Part shown: in pieces, positions 23,001-35,000 of the stretch | Layout: each line of letters begins with the position of its first letter | Position numbering within the stretch: the first letter of the stretch is position 1 | Source: Owenia fusiformis | Lineage: Eukaryota; Annelida; Polychaeta; Sabellida; Oweniidae | Direction of reading: 5' to 3' | NCBI GenBank assembly: GCA_903813345.2 | Contig: CAIIXF020000011.1 | Span: forward strand, 11,878,842-11,942,841 | DNA: 64,000 nucleotides | Made by a program: the position numbers and the translations under genes | Notes under the pieces: model-generated | Told to the model about the DNA's origin: nothing | Seen by the model: only the letters and a program-made list of their open reading frames with translations | Databases searched by the model: none

Positions 23001-26000
23001 TTTAATAAGAAATTAGGCCCAAGATTTGATGAATCAATACATTTATAATAATACCATCTTCCAAGATGAATTAAATCTGACACTTGTTCCAAACACTCAT
23101 AAACATACAATATTTAAAAAAATGATTATGAATGTGTGGAATAAACATATATCTCTTCACTCGAACATCCAATATAAAATAATAGTCAAAATAAATTGAC
23201 ACTCAAAGCTCAAAATGTTACAAAATTATATCAATTTCTTCTGAAAATTCTTCAAACTTCTGAACAGTATGTTACAGTTATAATATGTATATCTTTACAC
23301 ATTCCCAGTCCAACACTTGATTCAAAACAAAATATATGCTTGGGTACGACTTGTCTTGGGTACCAGTTGACCAGTTACCTTTAAAATGACTTAAATGCAG
23401 CTCTAACATAGAACCAGGGAGATTTGAAAAATCAGGCTGTTGCTGGATTAAGTTCGAGAGTTGTGAACAATCATGTCTATATAAAGACATATCCTTTGAT
23501 TCATATGAGAGTAAACTGCGAAATTACAAAATTATTTCACACTATGCTATTTTTGAGTAATCTTTTAAAAATATAGTAGTGTAGTAATTTTATCTCTAAT
23601 ATGTATATTTGTGTTTGTAACACATTTTCCATGCTTTGAAGATAACAAGACACATTGTTGAATATATATGATCTAAAATATGTCAACTAATCACCATTCA
23701 ACTAAAAATGCTGAAAGTGAAACATTGGTCATTTTGCCCATTTATGTGTCATTTTTTGATTTTAGTGTGCTAATAAATATGCTAAACTTTTGAAAAGTTT
23801 AAGAATATTATCATGCAATAATAACATTTGTGTTGGTTTTCTCATTTAATGGTGGAGGGCAGATCTTAGACCTCTAATAAAAACATTCGTTGTCTTACAT
23901 ACATTTTCTTTAAGTTAAATCAGAGAAGACAGATTCAATAAAAAACATATATGAATCTATCATCAAAGAATTATAATTGTGGAAAACTATATGTTACTGC
24001 TAAATGCAGAATGCTAAAAATGCCAAATTTTAGACACATGTAATCAAATGAATGTTACATTAAATAATACATAGTATCGATAGAGAATAGCTACAATTTT
24101 GTTAAAGTTGATGATTTGAAATTACTTTTTCATTTACATAAATGGGGCAGGGGAGACATGAAAGCTATAATATCAACATTGGTTGTCCAATATACATTTT
24201 CTATATCCTAAATGGAAGAAGACATGTACAAGAACAAATTTGACTAAGAATGCACCAACCAGTCAGCATTAAACTCAAGATATAAGGACCTATATGGTAT
24301 TGCTGAAAGCGAAAATGGTCAAGAAAGCCATGTTTTGTCCTTAAATGTCTCATTTCTAGGCACTAGTTTACCAATAAAGGTTCTGAAATATCTTAAAAAC
24401 ATTAAATAACACATAATATTGATATAGAATAGCTACAACTTTATTAAAGTTTATAGTTTCAAGTTATTTTATATTTTCATATTTTTCTTATATTTTTCAT
24501 GATAAATGGGGTAGGGGAGATCTGAAAGCTCTAATATGACCATTGGTGGTCCACTATACATTTTCTATACCTTAAATGGAAGAAGACATCTACAAAAACA
24601 GATTTTTATTACAATTGCAACAACCAGTAAGCATAAAACTCAATATATGAGGAACTATATGTTACTGCTGAAAGCTAAAATGATTTTAAAAAATGCCAAG
24701 TTTTGTCCTTAAATGTCTCATTTCTAGGCACTAGTATACCAATAAAGGTTCTGAAATATCTGAAAAACATTAAATAATACATAATATTGATATAGAATAG
24801 CTACAACATTGTTAAAGTTTATAAATTCAAGTTATTTTATATTTTCATATGTTTCAGTAATTTTTCATAATAAATGGGGTAGGGGAGATCTGAAAGTCTA
24901 ATATGACCATTGGTGGTCCAATATACATTTTTTGTATCTTAAATGGAAGAAGACATGTACAAGCACAGATTTAATCAAAATTGCAACAACCAGTCAACAT
25001 TAAACTCAAGATATAAGGAACTATATGTTACTGCTGAAAGCGAAAATGATCAAAAATGCCAAATTTTGTCCTTAATTATCTTATTTCTAGACACTAGTAC
25101 ACTAATGAAGGTCCTTAAACATCTGAAAAACATTAAATAATACATAGTGTTAATATTAAATAGCTAGAGTTTTGTTTGAGTTGAACATTTTGACTTTTTG
25201 TAGTTTCCATTTTTAGCCAATTTTTTTCTAAAAAATTCAAGGTATGTCTTCCTCGGACCAATATTTAGATATGTTCGCAAGAGTTATATGCTTCGCAGGC
25301 AAAATCCCTTATGCAGGAAACCCTAATAGAATGAAAAATACAGAGAAACTCCATCCAGCTCACAAAGTCATTTTTTGCACAATTCTCACACCTTCCACCC
25401 CGAGTTACAGGTTTTACTGTAGTTGAATAATAAATATAAGCAAATACAAAGTTATGACGGTTCCAAAAATGGACCCCAGAGGCTGATGTAAATTTCTGAT
25501 CATATCAAAAAACATACCATATTGTGGAATAGCTGGTAGGAAGATGCCTTTGAGGATGTCCACAGAAATGCAGAGATTCTCTGCCTGCATGCATGGCTCT
25601 AAGAGTGGCACATAAAGCACAGAGGGGATCTCTTTGATCTCACATGCTGTCTCAGTCAATGGCTCCAACTCTTCTTGTAGCTCCTGGAATGTATGGATGA
25701 TACACATATACAGGGTGTTCCAAAAGTAACAGGACTGGTGCTGGCATTTTGTCAATTCTGCACAGAGTGTATTCAAATTTTAGCAAATTGTAGTTTGAAG
25801 TATTGCAACTAAAATTGTGAAGTTTCAGAAAAAATTATAAAATGCTGGTAGAGTTATGGTTACTATAGTAACACGGCATCACAATACCCGGGGCAGCTTT
25901 TTCACAAACGTGTAATATCTAACGTTTTTGTGTTACTGAAGAAAGTATCTAATTCACCTATCACATACAACATTCCTTGTTTGTTTTATTATTTTTTTGC

Positions 26001-29000
26001 TTTGTAAATGGTGTTGATATACAACTCAGATTCAAGTATGATTTCAAAATAATAATATTTATTCAATTTCCTGTAATATCACTTTGCATTACTGTCAGTA
26101 CAATTCACGGTTGGGATTTTAAAAATACCCAATTTGAAGCCAGCCATCTTGATAACGCGCCTGTCCGCACGTCAGCATTAAATAGCACTAGCCTGCAGCT
26201 ATAGAGGAGCTAGGTCTTAAGATCTAAGACAATGCACCATACTCTTCTGATTGTGCATATTTAATTTTTACTCATATGGAGAATGGAATGCTAATCAGTG
26301 CGGTTTAACCTTAGAGATGTGAATGACCTTCTCCAAGTTGTCCTATCGACCCTGCGTGACATGTCCTCAAATTGGTTTACTCATGTGTTTGAGTCATGGA
26401 TACAGAGTGCTACTCTTGGACTGACCAAAGAAGAGCCTACCTTTGAAAGAAGAGGATACATAAGAATACCAGCACCAGTCCTGTTACTTTTGGAACACCC
26501 TGTATAATATAGAACAATGAAGGCTTTGCTATTATATATATACATTGGTGACATCTTTTATTCAAGTAAAAGTATACAATTCATAAAGCACGGCTAGATT
26601 GGAACTTCAAGTTTCACTTTGTATGCTAATTATGATTTTGAATCAAAAATTTTATTAAAAAGTGTTGCATTTTTGGCTCACCCTGTAGAATAGAACTAAC
26701 ACAGATTTTCCTGAAGATGCAATTAAACATCCATTATCTTTAATTACATATCGCCATATTTTGCTGACAATTTGACATATAATACGATCTCAATAGCTCA
26801 GGGGGCTTGAGAGTGAGCCCTGCATACATCATATGAATCCAAGACAGAAGTTCCAACACTGGAGCAAAAATGGAATGACACAAAAATCAATGGGATAATA
26901 CAACATGAGTGTAGCATGAGTGTAACATGAGTGTTTGAAAAAATAGAAATATAAAAAATGCAGGTATATATCAGATGCTGGCACAGTTTTGCCGGAAGTT
27001 TGCAAGAAGTAACTTTTGGCAATGCAGTATGTTAGAGTGACCTAGTAGGTGTAAGAAAATATAAGGTGATGGCCTTTAAAGTGGTAAAAACAATTTTCAC
27101 GGCCAAATTGGACTTCAATTCCTGCGATTTCAGGGGGTACTATAAGACTATTTCATAACATAAAGGATATAGTTGCTATTGTTCTGCTTTCTACAGCACA
27201 CATTACTAGTCCAAAGATGAATAATATCCTAAAGTTATAGGCCGATATCTGTATTAGTCTCAGAAATATTGCAATTAATAGGAAAAAAATATGCAATTTT
27301 AGTCATTTTTAAGTCTCACGTATCTTATATTTGTAGCTTCCAGCAAAAGATGGCAGCTTAAATAGCTCAAAATTGTTTTATAAAAACTAATCCAAGCTTT
27401 GCTTGATATTGTAATACAATTATAATAATGATAATGTACTATTTATGATTTTTAATATGACTTTATAGTACCCTACCCCTGGAAAGTGGGCGTGGTCAAT
27501 GTTATCATTTTGCAGCATACAATTAAAAACTTGTATTGATAGAAAGCAAATCAATGCATTTTTAACATTTTCACTTGTTACTTGACATTGTAATTCATTT
27601 ATTACTAAAATATAGGACTCTACATATTTTATATATATGTTTTCAATTTTGTAAAATGTATCATGATGAAATCTAATAGGCTGTTTCATTTTCAGTGTTC
27701 ACTAACGCATGAAATGTTTCCAAACTACCTTTGCAATGAGACAGTATCACAAAGACTACATAATATGAGCAGTTTCAAGGTCCTAATACTAATACTTACC
27801 AATCTATCGGCGTTCAAAAATAGAGAAAGCTGACGTGTGTGCAGTTTTAACTAACTTTGAACTGAAACTGCTGCTTAATGAATATTTTTCTCAACATCTG
27901 TGACTTTTTTAGACCCCAAACATAAGATACCAAGACATAATGCTACCAAGTTCTGATATTGGAAGTTTCAGAGCTCTAGATCAAATATTCACTTCTGCAT
28001 GTACTTTTAAAAAGACCCAAAAGGACAAAAAACCTGTCAGATATCGTGGAAAATATGAAAGATGCACTATTCAGAACAATTTATCTCTTAAATGCTACTT
28101 TTATTTGACATAATTTCTGATTCTGCCTCCAGTTAGTACCACCAATAATACATATGAGAAGACTTAACGTCATAGTAAGTGGAAGTACAGATCTATTGGC
28201 TTCTGAAAATGGGAAAAGCTGTAGCAAGTATGATTTTCACCAGTGTTTCATCTAAGACTGCAACTCTCTGAATTTTCTTTTTAAAAACTACAAAGTAAGA
28301 CCAAAGACATTAAAGGAAACCTGGTCATTGTACCACCAATAATAAGTAAAAATTAATATTGGTAATATATACCAAGTGTTTACTTTAATTCCAAGGCATC
28401 TGAATTGATAAATAAATGAAATCAGTACTTTATTGTATCTTGGGACAAAATACACTGTTTGAATGCTTAAGCTTGACATCACAGTATCAAGTGAAAGATA
28501 CGTTGTTATATACAGCTATATATCACTTTAACTGACTGTACTCTTCAATTTGAAATATGCCTGGCCATCCTAAGAAAAATGCGACGGAGGGTGCATGGTA
28601 TAATTGGTAATTAAGCTCTTCTAGAGTTTAAAGCTCCCACAATTTTAAAAACGAAATGGAGAATAACATGTGAAAGTATAGGATGGACTTATTGTTCTAA
28701 TAATGTTTTTGAAAGTAACATTGCATGAAATATTTAAGCAAGAGATATGTTCCAAAATACTTTCAGGTAGAAATAAAGCTCCGTAATGTAAAAACAATGT
28801 ATTCTCAGTATTCAATAATAACATTCTTTATAGGTTTTTTGGTCTTAAGCATATCAGTGATTATCCCATGGTTGCAAGGATATTATATTCGATGGTTTCG
28901 AATTTTTTCAAAAAAAAATTTCTTCTTACATTTTTTAATTATTTTCAAAAATATTTTATATATATTATATCCACTCATGGATACAAATATCTTCACTCAC

Positions 29001-32000
29001 TCGCTGTGCTCACTCATGAAAATATCAATATCCACTCATGGATATAAATGATATTTTTTCAAAACCATAGGATATTCCTATATTATATCAATTCGGATGC
29101 TGAAGTCACTTAATAAATAATAACTAGATGTATCTCCTAGTAAGCACTTCAAGTTTCAGTTCTAAATAAAATACAGTTTAGTTAAAAAATTGTTAAGAAT
29201 ACATACATTTTTTCACAATCACAATTTCACCATTTCTGACTGTATTTTGCATATTTCTAGGTGTCAATGGTTCAATGATTATTTGATATAACCTCCTGAA
29301 ACTACTCTCATATATATTTGGTGGTACAGTGATATGAAATCCTGTCGTTTGGGGTCTCACGGAATTCTTGTTTTAGAGAAGAAAATCCTGAAAGCTGCAG
29401 TTTAATATTATGAATTATAGGTGAAAATTGCACTTGCTACACTGCTTCTCCCATTTTTAGATGCTAATAAATCTGTAACTACACTTACTATGACCTTAAG
29501 TCTACTCATATGTATTATTGGTATTATTAACTAGAGGCAGAATCAGAAATTATGGTAAAAAAAGGAAAATTTAAGAGATAAATTGTTCTGAATAGTGCAT
29601 TTTATCACATTTTTTTCGCGATATCTGACTGCATTTTGTGTCTTTTGGGTCTTTTTAAGAGTCCATGCAGATATGAATACTTGATCTAGAGCTCTGAAAT
29701 TTTCAATACCAGAATTTGGTAGCACTATGTCTTGATATCCTGTGTTTGGACTCTAACCAAATCACAGTTGTGAAAAAAATTCATAAGTAGCAGTTTTAAT
29801 TCAAAATTAGTTGAAACGGCACTCAAGACAGCTTTCCTCATTTTTGAAAGCCGATAGATTGGCAAGCATTTACACCATGATCTTGAATCTGGGCATACAT
29901 ATTCTTAATGGCACTATCTCATTGTCCAGATATTGTGGAAACATTGTGACTTATATTCCATGTGATAGTAAGCACTGAAAATGGACTTGTTGCATTGTGG
30001 CGGACCCCATACAAAACAAACATAGGGGTAGGGGGGGGGGGGGTTTAAACGTTGATCAGTTCTGCTATTTTTTGTTGCTATTGGTCATATAGTAGATCAT
30101 TTTGTCAAAAGGTAAGGGTGATCAGAGAAAAAGTTAAACATAAATTGAAACAGCCTCTTAGATTTCATCATGATACATTGTACAAAATTGAATTCGTATA
30201 TATAAAATATGTAGAATTCTATATTTTAATAATAAATGAATTACATTGTCAAGTAACAAGTGAAGATGTTTTATATGCATTGATTTGCTTTCTATCAATA
30301 CAAGTTTTTAATTGTATGCTGCAAAATGATAACATTGACCACGCCCACTTTCCAGGGGTAGGGTACTATAAAGTCATATTAAAAATCATAAACAGTACAT
30401 TATCATTATTATAATTGTATTACAATATCAAACAAAGCTTGAATTAGTTTTTAGAAAACAATTTTGAGCTATTTAAGCTGCCATCTTTTGCTGGAAGCTA
30501 CAAATATAAGATACGTGAGACTTAAAAATGACTAAAATTGCATATTTTTTTCCTATTAATTGCAATATTTCTGAGACTAATACAGATATCGGCCTATAAC
30601 TTTAGGATATTATTCATCTTTGGACTAGTAATGTGTGCTGTAGAAAGCAGAACAATAGCAACTATATCCTTTATGTTATGAAATAGTCTTATAGTACCCC
30701 CTGAAATCGCAGGAATTGAAGTCCAATTCGGCCGTGAAAATTGTTTTTACCACTTTAAAGGCCATCACCTTATATTTTCTTACACCTACTAGGTTACTCT
30801 AACATACTGCATTGCCAAAAGTTACTTCTTGCAAACTTCCGGCAAAACTGTGCCAGCATCTGATATAGTAGCTCTACAAAGTACAAATTTGAGACATCAA
30901 TAAAATTCATGAAAGAGAACAATTTTGCTTGGAATTATCTGTATTGTTGCAAGATGAAAACATTAAATCATAGCAACCTGTACCTTTATCTATGTGATAC
31001 TTGGACTAAAATACAAATAAATGCAATGGAGGTTAAAAGATTGGTAACAGCTAGTAGTATTATCAGCTTTAATTATTCTTTAATACCCACTTAAATGATT
31101 AAAAATGAAAACTGGAGACAAATAAAACATAGACCGAACGAAACTCTGGACTCTGAATAAGAATTATGAACTTGAATTTCTTTTTAAATAACACTGACTC
31201 TTAATAAAACATCAATTTGATAAAAACTGGATGTTATGCACTAAACAAGTCTGCAATATCAGCAGATATGCTAAGCTATTTAGAAACATGTCTAATTGAT
31301 TAGAAAGGTCATCAGACATCACAGGCCATATTAGTTCAACGTCGTTAAACTCAATAACGGCGTTCTTTATTATTAGGAATTTTCTTGGGGCCATTATTGA
31401 GTTTAACCTCCATGCTATTCTTTCCTTTGATGCAAGTTGTGGATCTATCGAAACCACTTTTCCTCGCTAATATGACACTGATACTTAACAATAATATAAA
31501 ACCACATTTCATCAGGCGATTTCACATAATATTATTGTGTTAAATGTTCATTTTTAATCGTAAAATGAGTCTTATTCTTACCAATTTATGAGACGAATAT
31601 TTCAACCGGCAATGTCTGTCTGTGCGTCGCCAAAGTAAACTTGGTCAGCGAAACGAAATTGTTCTTCAATATTGATATTTATTATAACCATCCAGTATGA
31701 CACGAATCTTTGCTTTATTCAAACAGCGCGTGTATTCACCCAAGTTTACTCTATTGTTATTTATAAAAACTTTAAAAAGCAACATTATTGATGCATTTGA
31801 TTACTGGTAATTTCAGCTCAAAGAAATATAGATGTCATTGATTGTGCTAGATTGTGATTGTGTTGAATAATTGTGCCTAAATATTAAATTATGGTAATTG
31901 TTCATGGTTTTCTGCTTGCAAAAACGTACCTAGGAATACACTCAATTGTTTATAACTGGGATCATGTATTTTACTCAGCATACCGGATTTTCTCGCATAT

Positions 32001-35000
32001 ACGCCCCCCTAAATTTAGGCCCATGGGCCAAAAATCGAATGTAGTACGCTTATACGCCCATGGGCCTATAAAAATGATTATTTATTGATTTTTTCAATAA
32101 ATTTTGTCACTGGCAGATCGTTCTGTCGTTACTATGTTTCAACATTAAGTTCAACGCTGTGCCGTAAGTGGCAGTGGTGGATCGTTCTGTTGTTACTTTG
32201 TTTCAACATTAAGTCCAAGGTTGTAGGTGACATTTCCTTTATAATTCTTACAAAACATGCGGTAGGACTACAACAGTAGGTACGGTAGTCTTTGAGGAAC
32301 CATTGTGTTCATCAGCTCTTCTCACCTTTACGCCCACTGGGCCAAAAATCGAAAGTAGTACACTTATACGCCCATGGGCAAAAAATAAGAGGTAAAATAA
32401 CAGACGAAATTACCCCTTCTTTCAGTTATACGCCCAGGGCTTATATGCGAGAAAATCCGGTACATGCTTTGTAACAATTGTTACATTTTAATAACTTCAA
32501 TGTGATGATGTATTGTGATAAGATTACATGTTACTTTTTTGTATAAGCATGGTTGTTTTATTCCTAGCTCTTAAATGTATGATGTTCTTAATAAAATTAA
32601 ACAGAAGTTTTGTTTATGCTATTTTATAAACATATTTTTCTACAATGATATTTCATTTACTCAATGAGAGAAAAGTTAAACACATGTGTTTTATCACGAT
32701 ATTGGAGCAAGTAAATGTACTTTTAACCTATACTTCACACCTGATTTATCTCGATACCTCCAAATCTGATTTTTTTCAAATCAACACTTTTCAGCTTTTT
32801 TTGATCTCATTACTCTAATGTTAAAAAACCTTACTTGATCGTCATTAAACATTCAGTCAAAATGATGTCATACTATCTAGTATTTGAAATGTACATGAAA
32901 AAGTACATCAAGAAATATTGCTTCAAATATTGTTGATCAATTTTGAAAAATTTTTGTTTTGGAAAATGTAAATGCTACTACGGGGGGATTCAACATATAA
33001 AGTCACAAAAAGTGAAATATGTTTTCTTGTATTGGACAGATAATATTTTCTTTTACATTATTTTAATTTGCATAACTATGTCATGCTATGTGACCTGAAT
33101 GAGCCACCTGGTGGTGAAACTGGTAACTACCTACTCGCATCTGAGTTATTACAATGGGAAATCACTGACTTTCTGGGAGAGAAAACTTTGGCACAATATA
33201 TATTTAAACATGTTAAGAAAAATATCTAATTATTCAGTATCACATGCTTGCGTCTGTCCAAAGATGTTGAAAGCTTTAGCATTTTAGCCAGAAATTTACC
33301 ATAATTCTGAAAATAAAACAGGAAAAAAAGTAGGAAACTTAATCATGTTTATCGCAAGCCTCCTACAGTATTACAATATTTTGTACTTATATATAGGATA
33401 ACCGGGGTTCGTTTCGTTTTATGAACTTGTTTCGTTCAGTGTTGCTAACGGCGGTTTATTCCTGAAAGGATTTGCCATTTCGATGTTACCGGAACCAGAA
33501 CAGAGTTTTCTAAACTAAGAAAAAGCCTTCTCCCAACATTTTCATAATTATACATCGATGAGGTTACAGGGGGGTATGTGATGATTTGTATTTATTCATA
33601 AGGTATGTATGCATGCGTTGATCACATTATTTCTGTAACGATACCATCTTATTACGGTTTAATTAGTTCCGCATGTCGAAACCTGCTGAACGATTAAATG
33701 ATCGCATCAAGGGCAAAATCATCATGGAAGTTAGACCTAGCCGGGGCCATAAGACATGTCAGATAAGAAACGAGGCCCAGGCTAGGTCTAATGTTGTTGG
33801 ACTAAGGCCATATAGTCCATGGTATGACTTCCGAATATGAAGGATCCGTAGCACATTCTAGCGCAGCAACATTTGAAGTAATATTTATGAAGGTGTACAT
33901 GTCTTGATTCTTTTAAAATACCATTTGATGAAAAAACTTCCGGCTTTCGGGTCGAAAAATGTCTTTCATCACAAGGGGTCAAAAAACGTAATTATTTTGA
34001 TTCGAACTTTTATACATTTTATAAGACACAGACCGTTACTCTTAGCACACGAACAAAAATAAATTATCATAATTTAAAAATATTCTATTTAATTTTACCG
34101 TAGATGTCGGTTTTTAATTAGTGTAATTATGCAAGTGTGTTTTTCAGATTTTGTTTGATTTTTCAAATATGAGCCAAGCCGATTCAACAAAATTATGTGG
34201 AATATTTAGGTAATTTATGATTGGGAACATATTAGTTTTCTTACCATTTAAAACATTTTATTACCAGAATTTTTCCATATAATCGCAAGGGGTCTAACAA
34301 CAAATTATTGTTCATGTTTTACAAAACATAATACAATAACAAATAGGTAAGATTTATATCTAATTAAATGTTACAGAGGTATTGGAATGTTCATATATTC
34401 AAAGGGCATGTCTAATAATCAATTAGAGTCATATGCAATCGAACGCCCTGAAATTCTTCCTCGACGTTACTTGTGGCTATCATCAAGTTTTCTGATGGCT
34501 GTTTGTTTTTTGACCTTACCGCTGGATACAATCAGATTTTAGGAAGATAATGATAACGATTTTTCTCAATTATTCATGAATTTGATCAAGTCTTGATGGT
34601 TGTTTTATAAGCAACTGAGCTATATCTAACTACGGGAAATAGAATTTTAGCTGTAGTCCCAATTAGTCAAGGAAGAGCAATAGGCCCGCCTTTATTGATA
34701 ATTATCACCGCTGAATAAAGGTTCATATCTCAAAACGTATTGAGACCCCTTTGTAAAAAAACTAGCATCATTTAAACATTTGTCATTCCAATATAAAAGT
34801 GATTCATTTGTAGCATTTATCTTATTAATACATTAGAAACAATACAAAACGTCGATACACTGATTACATATTTTTTGGTATTGATAAGAAAAATAACCTC
34901 TAACTTATAGCTTAGAAACATAAATCATATATTTAAAATCATTTTTTATCATTTTCTGTTGCATTGTGTACTCCAAATTGTGAAAAATTGGGATTTTATT

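Larger units (their letters stand above)
19460..25317. mobile_element. Giant foldback element filling MED14 intron 11
   Basis: The ends CCTGCATAAAGGATTTCGCC (19460) and GGCAAAATCCCTTATGCAGG (ending 25317) are inverted, followed by a shared GCGAAGCATATAACTCTTGC. Each arm (about 19515-21150 and 23640-25265) is built from about four tandem units of roughly 365 bp, each containing CTCCCCTACCCCATTTATTA or its complement. The centre (21150-23640) holds a short MITE, a decayed coding stretch and a separate 1-kb inverted-repeat element. No intact transposase is seen; Foldback-like non-autonomous DNA element is the best description. Confidence 0.75.

Noticed and set aside
28725-29051. 108-codon ORF with hydrophobic stretches in the spacer of the second foldback
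   Set aside because: Composition follows AT-rich repeats (CCACTCATGGATA units), with no start context or homologous domain.
30031-30043. 13-base G run (and a 14-base C run near 58087)
   Set aside because: Simple homopolymers that may be sequencing or assembly noise; no quadruplex pattern with spaced G tracts.
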